From Mytilus trossulus (taxonomy: Eukaryota; Mollusca; Bivalvia; Mytilida; Mytilidae): a stretch of DNA of 64,000 nucleotides. The first letter of the stretch is position 1. Each line of letters starts with the position of its first letter. The DNA lies in NCBI RefSeq assembly GCF_036588685.1, contig NC_086379.1, positions 76,229,727 to 76,293,726 of the forward strand, read 5' to 3'. The position numbers and the translations under genes are program-made. Shown here piece after piece: positions 24,801 through 37,100 of this stretch. Below the pieces are notes generated by a model. That model saw nothing but the letters and a program-made list of their open reading frames with translations. It was not told where the DNA came from and did no database searches.

Positions 24801-27074
24801 TAGATGATATGATTTGTCAGGCCATTGTAGCCAGTCATGAACCTAAGCAGTCCACAGTTATAAGAATCAAACAGTACATCATGGACTATCATCCTGATTT
24901 TAATATTGAATCTCGACCACACAAGTTCAAAACTGCCATGGAAAGGGCATTGAAAAATGGTGTAATTAGGTACGTTTATCAATGACTTTTGTTACTGAAA
25001 TAGAATTTAAAAGATGTGAAATTAAAAGGATAATAGGTCCGAGTACACAGTTACCGTCCTTTGTTTTCAGTTGTCCACGAATATAGTCCTTAGTGTGGAC
25101 AGTGTGTTACTTGTCAATTTTTGTTATACCCCTTCCAAATTTATTTCTCCATGTTTTATGCCTTATATAGCAAGTTGGGGGGTGAAATGACACTGTAAAA
25201 AAATTTGGGTCATAAATATTAATGTGAAGTAGTGATACGGTCCAGCTGAAAAAGGTAAAAAATTAGCACTTCGGAAGCTGTCAAAAGATTTCAAGACCCC
25301 CTTAACATAAAATTGTCCATATTTTGAGTTAGAGCTGATGAAGTTTTCTATAACTTTGATATAATTTTTCCCAAAAGTAGTACAACACACTGTAAAAATA
25401 TTATTGAGAAAGCGCAGGTGGGATTTTTTTAATTTTCATATATTGTCTAAAAGAAATGCACTACGAAATAACTGTGTACTCGAACCTAAGAGGTGAAATC
25501 AGGAAATGTAGATTCTGTACTTTGGCAACTTCCCTGAATGATAAGATGGTGGCAATTTGTCAAATAGCATAAAACTAAAGGATTTAAACTTTTATTTGAT
25601 AGAATTTCTGCAAAAATGACCAATTTTGGCATTATAGGGTCAAAATAAGCATTTCATAGCTTTTTCAATTTTGATGCATAAGTGGCATTCTGACTTTCTA
25701 TCTGACATGTTTTTTGTGTCAATTTTTGTGTTTCCATGCTTTAATCCAGTTGTATTACTCATTTGTAAACTCTGAATCTACAGAAAAGAAGATTATCTCA
25801 GACAATATGAGCAAAATGTGTTGTATAAATGACCCTCATCTAAGTCCCTGTTTGGATCAAGTTAAATGTGAGGAGCATGGTACATAAAAGCTGAAGTCTA
25901 TATTAAAGATATCACTAAAATTGTATAAAAAGCACTTAACAATGTCTTTTGTACCTGTTTCATTTCACATAATATCTTTCTTTACTTCTGTAGGATAGCA
26001 TGTGGTTCAAATATAAGCCTGTTGTGACTAAAATTGCATGCAAGTTTTTCAGTAAAAAGTGAAAAAACTTTGTATCAGACCATACTGTCTGCTACAAAGG
26101 TTGAATGTGAGAGCCTTTTTGTGCTCAGATTTATTGTGTCATGTCACCTGAGTATAGAAATGATAGAAAAGACACAAATTTTTATTTCCTATAGCTTCAA
26201 CATGCATTTTTAAATGTAAATATGTGCTACGGCCTAAATTGACCCTAAATTATTTTTAGTCTTACTTGGCCTAAGACCCTTTTAAACTAATATGATATGT
26301 TATTTGTAAGTTTTCTTTCCATTTAAAGTACATTAAATACATATATAAGGATTATTTATAATAAAAAAGCTTCACAAATTTAAAATTGCTGGAAAATATT
26401 ACATCTTCATATAAGGTCCCCCTTCATTGAAAAACCTCCATTTTTAGGCACAGGCTCATATAAATTTGACTTTTGAATAATTGTGCTAAGTCTGATATAT
26501 CAAGTGAGTACTCTATTGCTTTAAATACATAAAATATTATATATTAAGGCATTTTGAAAGTATTTTTTTGCAATATTTAGATTTTAAAAGCCCCAAATGT
26601 TGATAGTTGAAATTTCTCAATTTTAACGTCTAAATTTAACACGCAAAGTTGAATATAGAATTAAAACAGGGAGCATACTTAAACCATTAGAAAAAGAAAG
26701 TAGGACATCACTAGGGTCAAAAATGAAAAAAGATGGACAATTCCATGGGCAAAAGAAAAAAAAGATGGACAACACCATGGGCAAAGAGAAAAAAAAAGAT
26801 GGTCAACAGAAAAAAAAGATGAAGGAATTACAAGTTATTGATGCTTTTAAAATCAGCACATTCATTATTGTTTATTTTCAATTATTTCAGGCAAATAACA
26901 GGAATTGGAATGAGTGGTACATTTCAGCTTGCAAAACCCTTTATTCCTCCCCCTAGAACACTAGCAGGGGTAGAAGACCTGACTGAGGAATGGATTGGAG
27001 ATGAAGGAGTCTCAGGAGAGAATTATGTGGTTCGTAAAACAAAGTCAGGACGATATGCAGGAATACAGGCCTGA
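15806..27074 (+). CDS. HP1BP3: HP1BP3-like linker-histone-fold chromatin protein (551 aa, 10 coding exons)
   Basis: Coding exons: 15806-16047, 16470-16596, 17217-17387, 18418-18549, 20746-20862, 22327-22558, 23692-23848, 24273-24388, 24792-24969, 26891-27074. All junctions are GT-AG and in phase; total 1656 nt. An acceptor just before the ATG (15798-15799) implies an upstream 5' UTR exon. Residues 1-80 are Lys/Glu-rich. About 79-146 form an RFX-like winged helix (WFAEHVESREGASVSYQTLY...). About 160-239 form an H1/H5 domain ending in VKGTGKCGFYRIFG. 240-340 is a K/E-rich linker with KKGD-type repeats. About 355-425 (EPKEASFGKIRKYLVDNYPS, GQGSYRLLL) and 432-505 (IRIKQYIMDYHPDF, GIGMSGTFQL) are two more H15 domains. 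Human HP1BP3 (about 553 aa, three H15 domains) compacts heterochromatin; by analogy this is a nuclear nucleosome-binding protein. Unlike HP1BP3 the basic tail is short and an RFX-like module is present, so strict orthology is uncertain. The acceptors of exon 4 (18416-18417) and exon 6 (22326 or 22332) are the least certain. Confidence 0.85.
16241..16331. repeat. 46-bp direct duplication in intron 1
   Basis: 'ttgagcgtgctattaacagt' and the following 'aaaagtaggggagacactgg' occur twice, starting at 16241 and 16287. The copies are almost identical, so the duplication is recent. Confidence 0.75.
17407..18020. repeat. Degenerate tandem array, about 47-bp unit, in intron 3
   Basis: Variants of 'gcaaacacacttacaatcat' recur at about 17409, 17454, 17503, 17550, 17639, 17957 and 18002. 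The array starts just after the exon 3 donor at 17388 and explains the spurious in-frame continuation of exon 3. It is interrupted by a SINE at 17683-17935. Confidence 0.55.
17683..17935 (+). mobile_element. tRNA-derived SINE, diverged copy
   Basis: The order 'cctgtcaacaccaaag', 'gttttccaactaaaggacca', 'ccaccaataaaaactgactt', 'aaaatagcgcaataatgttg', 'aaagttgcattaaa' matches the better-preserved copies at 20452-20697 and 58985-59397. The A-box end is eroded. The tail alone recurs at about 18825-18890. Confidence 0.6.
18945..20100 (+). mobile_element. Penelope-like element: degenerate reverse transcriptase and 3' tail
   Basis: About 18990-19480 translates, with a few frame breaks, to Penelope-type RT blocks: NIFVRFGDSVYHQVIGIS-MG, NCAPLIAYMILYCYE, a YLDDIL catalytic box (about 19170), NDHCPFLNLDFSIFNGKLNT, IYDKRDDFSFPI and GVYIFQLVRFAHVCNN. 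Downstream (19610-20100) is a non-coding tail that recurs at 15615-15775. The GIY-YIG endonuclease was not seen, and the copy is 5'-truncated and inactive. It lies in intron 4 of the HP1BP3-like gene. Confidence 0.8.
20452..20697 (+). mobile_element. tRNA-derived SINE
   Basis: The head 'gggcctaaatggctgagtgg' resembles the A box of a Ser/Leu-type tRNA. 'gattgtgagtttgcatca' stands in for the B box. A conserved body ('cttcctccaccaataaaaaa', 'aaaaatagcacaatagtgg') and a tail rich in 'caatcaatt' follow. It does not fold as a working tRNA, so it is called a SINE. It ends about 50 bp before exon 5 of the HP1BP3-like gene. Confidence 0.7.
21983..22151. repeat. Foldback / MITE with about 43-bp arms
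   Basis: The left arm starts GAATAACTAATTAAAGAATT and ends GAAAAAATATTCAAC. The right arm is its near-perfect reverse complement, starting GTTGAATATTTTTTC and ending at 22151. About 85 bp lie between the arms. It is in intron 5 of the HP1BP3-like gene. Confidence 0.7.
22780..22891. mobile_element. Small CAGGTGCGGATCCAG MITE in intron 6
   Basis: CAGGTGCGGATCCAG at the left and CTGGATCAGCCACTG at the right form an imperfect inverted repeat. G-rich internal runs ('aaagggggaggggtc', 'gggggggttggaccccc') match those of the copy at 39261-39427. Confidence 0.6.
25034..25488. mobile_element. 455-bp MITE with TA ends in intron 9
   Basis: The left end TAGGTCCGAGTACACAGTTA and the right end TAACTGTGTACTCGAACCTA are 20-bp inverted repeats with one mismatch. 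TA at both outer edges suits a TA target duplication of Tc1/mariner type (inference). No ORF of note lies inside. Confidence 0.75.
26720..26820. repeat. Short A-rich tandem repeat before exon 10
   Basis: 'aaaaaagatggacaa' followed by 'catgggcaaa' recurs three times with decay, about 70 bp before the final coding exon. It is open in frame by chance. Confidence 0.45.
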
Positions 27075-29764
27075 AAGTCTGTGTCTGTACATTATATACA
27101 AAGGCAGCATCATTATTTGTATGGTAGTCAGTTGCTTGCTGTGCAGGAGTGAGAGACATCACATGACTTCTATAAAGGGTCAGCTGACTCGAGGCATATA
27201 GGTTGGAAGTTGTTCATTGGATCATCACAGTAAAACCAGGGTCAAACCCTAACATTTGTGTTGATATGATTGGATATCAGCTATTGTTTATTTGTTGTAT
27301 TATGTAGTGATTTGCTGTATATTCTTCTGGTGAATAATGATTAAGAAATTGTCATAAAACCAGACGTCATTAGTAACATTTTCTTTTTTTAATACAATAT
27401 TTTAAGGTTTTTATAATAAATGAAAAGAATGTATTATGGCATGGGTCATTAGTTTGAAGATAATATATGACTTCTGGCAGTGTTGAATATGAATACATGT
27501 TTCTATACTGTTTCCTTTTCAACTATACCATTGTGTGCAAAACAAGCCAAAATATATGAATTTGATTAACTAAATTTGTTTTATATGAAAATATAACTTT
27601 TGAAGAGTGCAATAAATTTTATCCAATTTTATATAAAGATGAAATGAATAAAACTTTGATGAAAGCTTTGTATAGTTTTGCTGCTTATGGTAAATCCTGA
27701 ATTATTTGTGTATGTGAGGTCACTTCATTAAATAATCATCTCAAAGCATTGTGGTCAGCATTGTTATGTTTATTCACTAAAACAAGCTTTATGTTTTGTT
27801 AATGATATATATATAAAACATTGTTTTTGTGAGTACATTTACTAGTCTGCCTGTATTTGTGTTGCTTTTCAAAATACAAAAAACAAGAATCAGGCCTTGC
27901 AGTCATAAAAATGTGGAGTATGATCAGAATTCATCCAATGAAAATACTGGATTTGTTTTTTCAAGCACAATTTCTTTTACTCCATTTTCCCAGTAAAGTT
28001 TTACAAAAGTAGCCTTAGCTCCATTGCTTTTAATGACAATAAAACATGCCTACTGTTGCAGGATATTGAGATAATTGTTATTATTATAAGTTTTTGTTAA
28101 TTGATGTAATTTTAAGACATGATTTATAGAGAATCCTTGTCACAATGTTTGTGTAAAAAAAATGCATCAAACATTACTGCACCTTGGTGTAATGAGTGAA
28201 CAACTGCCCAACAACAAATGGAAATTTTTAACGACCTTTACTGGCTATACAGCTCTTGCACGGTCAGTACAGCTGCCCAGATGACATGGGTTATTTTATA
28301 TATCACAAATATCAAGATTTGCTGTAGGAAATTCAATGAATTCTGGGTAATGGGTTAAATTTACAAGAGTACAGTAATATATTGTTGTTGGTTTTAATAT
28401 CTGGAATAAATGAATATTTAGCCAGTTGTGTATCATTATTTATATTGTGAGCATACAATGAAATTACTGTGAGTCCTATAGATTATGTAATGATGAATTG
28501 ACATTTAAACTAGTTTGGTATTTTCGTTTTATATGCTTATAAAAGTTAGGTTACTTAGTTAATGATAAAATCAATTAAGCCTAACAGATTATTTAATCAG
28601 TTATCATCGAGAGTGTAAATTCATTGAATCATGGTTATATGAAAATTTATATTTATGAATTCCATGTGAAATATAAAATAGTGACATGCCTCACTAATGA
28701 TATTTATTGCAATTGAATTATTTTTCATTTTGTTTACTTATTTGCCTAATGGACATTTTTATTTAAGTAAGTTTATGTTATGTTAAATTGAATTTTGCTT
28801 ATATTTCTACAATACATTGAGCATAAATTTGCCAAACATTTATATTCGTTTCATTCTTATTAAAATTAGCATTGATCTTTATGAAGGGCATTTTATAAGT
28901 GTGTTTTTTTAAATCAGAATTATGATCATATTTATGGCATAATTGGTAAAACACTTTTCTTTTGACTGATCTTTCATGGTTTTACAATGTTTACTGCCAT
29001 GCAACATATATATTTATGCATCTATAAACAAATAATTTTTATTGTCCTTCTGCACAAAACTCAAAAAGGAAATTAATGCAAACAATTTTTTGGTTTTTCC
29101 TTTTTCGAGTATGTTACATCGTTATATATTTAGTATGCATATATTTTTTAATTGATGGTCGTTCACAAGAAAGATTTTTATTCACAAATTAGCAAACATG
29201 GCTGCAAATGCAGAAAAGAGCTTTACATTAGAGAGAACATGATAAAGTGATTCAATAATGACGTCAGAATTTGTTAATGTACCAAATATTAGTAATGTAG
29301 GCTTCATGAAGCTCGTCTGTTTAGATATTAAATATATTACCTTTTTTGTTTATTTGTTTTTCAAAAGTGTAATTTTTATTGACTGTTAAACCGTTTCTGT
29401 TGTTTTATAAAGTATACTGATTTTATATCTTATAAATATTGCTTGTTTTGCTTCTACATTTTTCATATTCAGATGTTTTATGTATATTTTTTTGTTTTCT
29501 TGTTATGATAAATATATTACAATTATTCTTGATAATGTATGTGTATACAACATTTTTTGACAGTTTGAGAAGCTTTAGATCTTCATTTTAATGTGTTGAG
29601 CACTGCCAAAGTAGTCTTTATATCAATAATTAGAAAATGTAATTCAGTGTAAAAAAATAAATCATTATTGTCACACAATTAGTTGTTATTCTGCATAAGA
29701 AACAGAAATGCATGTTCATTTTGTTGTACGGTAAGCAGTGTTTATAGTTTATTCATATGTTGTA
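27075..29764 (+). other. 3' UTR of the HP1BP3-like gene and intergenic DNA
   Basis: Several canonical AATAAA signals follow the stop (about 27610, 27646, 28038, 29655), so alternative 3' ends are possible. The sequence is very AT-rich, and no exon or element was recognised. Confidence 0.5.
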
Positions 29765-31075
29765 CTGTTACACCACCATCCCAGATTAGGGGATGGTTGA
29801 TCGCCTATATATCTTGTTAAACCCTGCCACATTCCATAATCCATATTTGCCTGTCCAAAGTTAGGAGTCTGTAATTGAGTGGTTGTTGTTTGTTGCTGTA
29901 TATCATATTTCATACCTGTCAACCTGTGATGATGAAAATGCAGGTCATGACCTGCATTGAAGAATCAAATCTCAGGTCATAACACGTACGAACTTTTTCG
30001 AGCAGAATTTCAGTGTTAATGGTACATTTTCTTAAAATGTAAATCCAAGATACCAAAACATCAATGCATGTTCACTTGGTTAAGTCATTTTAAATTCTAT
30101 TAATTGTTATGTTAATGCACTTTAAAGATTTTTTTATAATTTTGAGTAAAACAGTCTTGTGTTGTTTGCCTTTTGAGATTATGAAACCCTACAATTTTTT
30201 ATTCAAATGTAATTTATAAAGGTTGGACACTAATGGCTGTGTAGCTTTTAAACACCTACTTGTAGCATGGAAGGAAATTAGACTATGATAAAATATAGTA
30301 ATACAGTTAAAGGAGGTATAAATTTAAAATATAATTTTCAACTATTTTTTAAAAATTGTATAAAGGTATAAAAATAATGATAAGTTTTTTTTCAATATGT
30401 ATTTGAATTTTATATTTTGATTTATAAATCTTTTTCACCCATAAAACGTAAATATAAGGAAAAATTTTGAATGGTGACAAATAAGGGGAAGTAAATCTTG
30501 GTTGAAATATTTTTGTAAACCAATAGTGCAATTTATTTACGACCTAAAGCTAAGGTAATTGGTGTTAATTAACAGTGTGTTTGACACCAAAGCTGTCAAG
30601 TGAAGCCATGCACTTAATGGGTCACTCAACTTGACAGTTTACATAGCTAGATGAACTTTCTGTTCATGGAAGAATTACGAATTTGCCGGTATTTCAATTG
30701 AATATTACTTATGAAATCAATCTCAAGGCTAAGAAATACGGGTGAATTCGGGTCATTTTTAGAATTCCCAGGTTATTTCAATGACCCGGCGGGTGATCCG
30801 GGTTATCCCTCAGAATTGTGAAAATCTCGGGTCACACCTGCAGAATACAGGTCAGTTGACAGCTATGATATTTGTACATCAAGCCTGTTAGTTTTCTCAT
30901 TTAAATTGTTTTGCATTTGTCATTTTTTGGGCCTTTTATAGCTGACTATGTGGTATGAGTTTTGCTCATTGTCGAAGGCTGTAAGTTGACTTGAAGTTGT
31001 TATTTTTATGTCATTTGGTCTCTGGTAGAGAGTTATCTCATTGGCATTTATACCACATCTTATTTTAATATTGCA
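29765..31075 (+). repeat. Penelope-like 3' tail, split by a later insertion
   Basis: About 29765-29910 ('cctgccacattccataatc', 'tgttgtttgttgctgtata') and 30868-31075 ('gtatgagttttgctcattg', 'catttggtctctggtagaga', 'cattggcatttataccacat') read as one retroelement tail. It is interrupted by the element at 29911-30867. The end portion recurs at 32936-33035. Confidence 0.55.
29911..30867. mobile_element. 957-bp non-autonomous DNA element with 6-bp target duplication
   Basis: The left end CATACCTGTCAAC and the right end GTTGACAGCTATG are inverted repeats. ATATTT is present immediately outside both ends (29905-29910 and 30868-30873). Repeated 'gacccgg'/'gggtcat' motifs lie near the right end. No transposase ORF is present. 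Confidence 0.72.
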
Positions 31076-31233
31076 TGTAGGGATACTGGTTTCAGTTTTC
31101 TCATTTGTATTTTCAAGTCAACACACTTTACATAATATACTTTTCTGATACATAGGCAGTAGGTATTCTGACAAATACTGAATGATAATCTTTTCTTGAT
31201 TTGAAGCAATTATAGTTTGTGGAAATGATTGTT

Positions 31234-31697
31234 TTAACCCTTACCATGCAGGGGCCATAATATTACGGCCATACCCAAACCACCTTTATTTGGCACAAAT
31301 GGCGCTCCATACATTTGGAGGTCAACGTAATGCCATTTAATTCGAAGTGTATATATGTTTCCTCAATCTAACACTATGAATTGTTATCTTTCTCACTTTT
31401 AATGTTCATTTTGAGCAGAATATGAACTTGGAAAATTGAAATCAGACAAAAAAGTTTTTTTAATGGTTGGGTTTACCTTCTAGATCAGAAACACTAAGTT
31501 ATGAGACCTGAAACTTTGACAAATAGTGTAAACCTGGAGTCACTTAACTACTAATGGTGTTTATTATCAAAATATGTACAGAAAATGACTTCTTCCAGTT
31601 GCAAGTTCAGTAAAAGTATTAAATCAGATTTTTTTTTTGAATTTTAGACTCTACATGCAAACTATAGTTGGATGCTTATATTAGCAATTTAGCATCC
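31234..31697 (+). mobile_element. TTAA-starting repeat (piggyBac-like MITE?), copy 1
   Basis: It begins TTAACCCTTACCATGC and is collinear with the copy at 63681-64000 ('ggcgctccatac', 'cattttgagca', 'acttggaaaattgaaat'). A possible eroded right end, 'gcatccttcaaggttgag', occurs at 31691. The TTAA start suggests piggyBac-type targeting, which is an inference. Confidence 0.5.
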
Positions 31698-31739
31698 TTC
31701 AAGGTTGAGAAAAAGAATGTACATGAGGACGGAACCTAT

Positions 31740-32930
31740 ACAAAGTTCTCTTGCTGAAAACAGTCTTCAATCTATGCATAGTTCTGCTGAAACCAGTCTT
31801 CAATCTATGCATAGTTCTGCTGCTGAAAACAGTCATCAATCTATGCAAAGTTCTGCTGCTGAAAACAGACATTAATCTATACATAGTTCTCCTGCTAACA
31901 ACAAACATTAACCTATACATACTTCTGCTGAAAATAGACAACAACCTATAGATAGAACTCGTGCTGAAAATAGACATCAATCTATGCATAGTTCTCCTGC
32001 TGAAAACAGACATCATTCTATGCATAGTTCTCCTGCTAAAATTGACATCAATCTATGCATAGTACTCATGCTGAAAACAGACAACAACATCTACATTGTA
32101 CTCATACTGAAAACACATCAAACTATACATAGTACTCATGCTGAAAACGTACATTAACCTTTGCATAGTACTCATGCTGAAAACAGACAACAACATCTAC
32201 ATTGTACTCATACTGAAAACACATCAAACTATACATAGTACTCATGCTGAAAACAGACATCAACCTATACATAGTATGTACACACTTATACTGAAAACAG
32301 ACATCAATCTATACATAATTCTCCTGCTAAAAACAAACATCAATCTATGCATAGTTCTCCTGCTGAAAACAGTCATCAATCTATGCATAATTCTCCTGCT
32401 AAAAACAGACGTCAATCTATGCATGGTACTCATGCTGAAAACAGACATCAATATATACTATGTACTCATACTGAAAACAGACAACAACATCTACATTGTA
32501 CTCATATTGAAAACACATCAACCTTCACCTAGTACTTATGCTATAAGCAGACATTAACCTTTGCATAATACTTATGCTGAAAACGTACATTAACCTATGC
32601 CTAGTACTCATGCTGAAAACGTACATTAACCTATGCCTAGTACTTATGCTGAAAACGTACATTAACCTATGCCTAGTACTCATGCTGAAAACGTACATTA
32701 ACCTTTGCATAGTACTCATGCTGAAAACGTACATTAACCTATGCCTAGTACTCATGCTGAAAACGTACATTAACCTATGCCTAGTACTCATGCTGAAAAC
32801 GTACATTAACCTATGCCTAGTACTTATGCTGAAAACGTACATTAACCTATGCCTAGTACTCATGCTGAAAACGTACATTAACCTATGCAAAATACTCATG
32901 CTGAAGACATACATCATGGTATACATTCTC
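31740..32930 (+). repeat. 36-bp minisatellite, about 33 copies
   Basis: The unit carries 'tactcatgctgaaaac' followed by 'gtacattaacctatgcctag'. The right half (about 32560-32900) is nearly homogeneous, while the left half is older and mixes 36- and 39-bp units. Because 36 is a multiple of three, long ORFs appear on both strands (up to 142 codons, 12-residue periodicity); these are a by-product of the period. The array is followed directly by a Penelope-like tail at 32936. Confidence 0.9.
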
Positions 32931-32935
32931 AATTT

Positions 32936-34106
32936 AATAGTGCTCATGGTCATTGTTGAAGGCTAAATGGTGACCTATAGTTATTAATTTCTGTATCATT
33001 TGGTCTCATTAGCAATCATACCACATCTTCCTTTTTTATATTTCTCATGCTAAAAAAAACAACATAAAATTAAGAAAGTAATAATACTTTAAATGTTTGA
33101 TTATTTATTATGTATTTGGACTATTTCATAGAAGTATACACAATTTTTACATGAAATGGAATTTCAGAAAACAATATTTAACATTAAAATTGTTATATCT
33201 TAATTTAATAAGTACCAGTACATTGTACATAAAATTTCAATAATGAGTAAATGTTTGAAAAGATAAATAGAATATTATAGACATATAATATGGAAACATT
33301 TCATGTGACTTAAAACTATTGCAGTGCATTCATCCACACCCTATTGCAATTTATTTTGGCAAACTAGGTCTGAGAGCTCCTTTTGGGCCGTTTAAAAAAA
33401 AACTGACTGTCCTGTTTGCCTCCCCTTTTTAAAAATCTAGGATCCACCACAATTAATAACAGGTTGACTTGTATGGCACATATTTATACAGCTTTGCACA
33501 GTAAGTAGTTAACATACTAACATTATATAATTATTGGACAATTTAATGCCCTTTTTGTAACTGTCACAAGATATTATTCAACATTTTTTTTTATAAAAAT
33601 ATATATATTGTAAATACAAATGTATAAACATTCACTTAAAATATTTAACATACATGACAAAAATTATATCTGTAAGCATAAATAACAGCATAAAACATTA
33701 TATATAAGATTATGTTATGTTTGTATTTTTTGTGAAACATAAAATATATTTTATGTATGAAAAATGTTTTTTATATTTCTTATATCCGACATCAATTTTT
33801 TACCTTTTCTGCCAGGTATTTCATACTATTTCATCATATATACGATAATTATTAATGATTATGTGAGAATGTACATAAATGTGTGTAGGTTGAGAGTATG
33901 AGAATGACACATCCTATCATGATGTATTTAAAAAAAAAAAAAAAGATATCATTTTATCCATGTACACTTCAAATATACCAAACATTTACCTAAACATATA
34001 TAAAAATATATCCACTCATAATTTTTACTGGGGTTAAAAATTGTGAAGATCTTATGTTATCTTATTTCTTTCTATCAAAGTCATGGTATTCACAGGTCAA
34101 TGTCAT
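32936..34106. other. Retroelement tail, then LRMDA 3' UTR / intergenic
   Basis: 32936-33035 matches the Penelope-like tail end ('cattgttgaaggct', 'catttggtctcattagcaat', 'cataccacatcttc'). The rest is AT-rich with an A-run at about 33931. The part closest to 34106 should contain the LRMDA 3' UTR; its poly(A) site was not fixed. Confidence 0.4.
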
Positions 34107-37100
34107 TTAAAGGTCAGGGTTTCTGATAAATCTGTTTCCCTCTGAATGGTTGCCATAGTAAACATATTTACTTTTCCCCCAGGCAGCTGCAAAAAAGAAA
34201 ACAAAGGTATTGCATAAAATGGCTTTGATCTCTTTGGATACCTTTAAATTAACTAGGAAACACTTTGAATTTTATCGTCATATAATGCTACCCTACAAGC
34301 TAGTAAATTAAACCAAAGAGAACTGCTGTTGATATAAACAATTGACGTCATATGATTTTCCAGTGTCAAACTTTCTTCTTCTTCTTCTTGAGTGTACAAT
34401 GACTCTTGCTCATGTAATCATGAGGCCTTTCCTCCTCCATTATTGAAACTAGCAGTAACTATTTACATTAATTTTTATTTACAAATCAAAACTATGTACA
34501 TCTGGGATCTAAGGAGTTCTAGGTGTGAGAAGCTCCTATATAACTTTAAAATCAGACAATTTCAGACTTTTTGTACACTTCAGAATGTAAGACAATTTGA
34601 CAAAAAGAAGATTGTCGGGTGCAAAGTGTAAGTATTTTGTATATTATTGAAGAAATCACATAGATGTATGATGTCATGGAGGAAACATTGTCTTAACCCT
34701 TGAAAGTCATCAATGACCTAATGAATAGCCAATGGTATTGCTGTAATATTGTCTTGTAATTCTCCATAAGCCAATCAATTAAAGCAGATTTTCAAATCCC
34801 TTTTTTGTAGAGAAATATCTATTCATGCAAGAAATAGATAACAGGCCACAACCATAAGAGAATATACAATACTAACCTGAATGCTGATCAGCATTACGTG
34901 CAGACTGTGGAAGTGGACTGTAATTTGAATCATCTGTCTCAGGTGATATTTTTGGGTCAGAAATCAGCTGTTGATAAACGAAGAGTATTGAATGAATTAC
35001 AAAATACCCGATAGAATTTCAGATGTAACAGATATGGTCATTATTATTTCATCTTACATGTGTAACCTTGTTTATTAGGTGCAGGATAAACATTTCCACT
35101 TTGTTGTCTAGTTATGATGTGGTATAGTGTTTTAGTTGTGACTTAAAAAGACATCATTTTTGAGAATAGGTCATATTGTTTGGTTTGATTCCCGTTCCAG
35201 GATTAAAATTTCAGGAACTGAATTTTCAGCTCTCCCTTAACACCATTTGCAAGTATAATCTTGAGGAAACGATGATAGTCCATCGGAAGGGGATGATAAA
35301 TGGCTGACCCTTGTTAAAAGAGAGCCATATCTCTTGCACGTTAAAGACACCCAATAGACCACTTTCGAGTTCATCCGTCACCGGCAAAAACTCGTCAATT
35401 ATACACGCCTTTATGACGTCATTTACCAGATAGAGGGGCTCGCCTGTATCCCTGCACTATTTACGTTCATCAAGCGTCTTAGTGATCGCCTTTGTGCAGG
35501 ATAAACTAGAAATAATGGTTGCTCTGTAGGTACTTACTGACATTTCCCTAATGACAGCAGTGTTGATTGTCAATTTTGAGAATTCAATTTGCCGATTAAT
35601 TCGTACAATATAGAATTATAGTTTTCCAACCACTCGCTCAACATTGGAAGGAAGTGACGACGCCCCTAAACGCACAAATGACGATGATAAAGGCGCGTAT
35701 AATTGATGAGTTTTTTCCGGTGACGGATGAACTCGAAAGTGGTCTATTGAATGCAGAAAAAGAATGAGATATGCTGAAAAAATACTTCCTTTTGAACATG
35801 TAATTTTACCTCACTTTCCTCTGCCTTGATGACTTTCATAAAAGCACCTTTCTCTTTGGCTGTGAGTAACTCCTCTTGTTTGACTGGTGTGGAGTCTAAG
35901 AACTTTAGTTTTGGTAACTTATATAATACATAATACCTAAAATAAAGACAATATATTGTGCCCAAATAATGTATGAGGTTCATAAATTAATTGGGTTCTA
36001 TCAATATTTCTGTATCTATTTTAACAATAAAGATGCTTTTAAAAGTTGTCCATGGTAGTATAAGTGAAAATCTTATGTGTACAGCTTTGTACATGTTGTA
36101 TATACATGTATCTACAGGACCAGCTCCATTTCAAGGGGTCTCATTGGGGGGGTTCCGATCCCGGATCCCGCTTACGCTATGTACGTAAGCAATTCTCATT
36201 TTTTTGTCACTTTCTGGGTCCTGCAAGACCTCATTTCACTTTTATATGCCACAATAATTTGACTTTCACGTGTCACGCTTACAAAAAACCTGCAATCCTG
36301 CGTCACACTTAGACCCCAATGAGACCGACATTTCAGAATAACTATTGATGACAGATAATTGACATTCTGTTAACAGTTGCATTTACTTCAATTTCAAACA
36401 GTAGTACGAGACTGGTTGTCTTTACAAAGAAATTATAGATACAGGGAGGTAAATGTATATTTTGAAACTAAAATACTGGAAGTTTGATGCATTATTCAAC
36501 CAAAATTCATACACTGTTATACTTGGAGTCTACCAAAATCTGTGAAACCTTAACTGATATTTTTAACATATATTTGTGTATAGTTCAGGTGGCAAACAGA
36601 AAAAAACAACTTTACCTGTATCTTTGGTAATCTTCTTCATCATTGTCAGGACTAGATAACTGGTTTGGACATGCTAAGTTCCCCAATAGACTTAAATAGG
36701 TTAATGATGGAACATTTTCTGCAAGGTTGTCTAACAAATGATATAAATCTGTTATCTGATCAAACAGTTAAGGATTAGCAACAAAGTCAACTGTAGAAGG
36801 GGAGGCATTGGCAGTCATATCTATAAAACATATTTTTTATGCTCAATTACATTTCAATGAATTCAAATGTCTTTATTATTATTGATCAGTAGTACTGAGT
36901 ATCAAATACCAAAAGTCTTTTTCTATATGAAAAATTGATCTCTAAATTGAGAACCTTCTCTTTCAGCAAATTACTAATTGATTATACTATAGTAGATAAA
37001 ATACATTTTGTTTCAAATCTTTGTGCTAAATGTAAATTCAAAATGTCTCTGCTATACCTGAGGTTAACACTTTAAACTTAAAATGTTTAAGTCTTACCAT

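Noticed and set aside
31699-32966. Repetitive ORFs on both strands (108-142 codons) as possible repeat-protein genes
   Set aside because: They arise from the 36-bp period; both strands are open, unit decay breaks them, and there is no plausible start context or domain.
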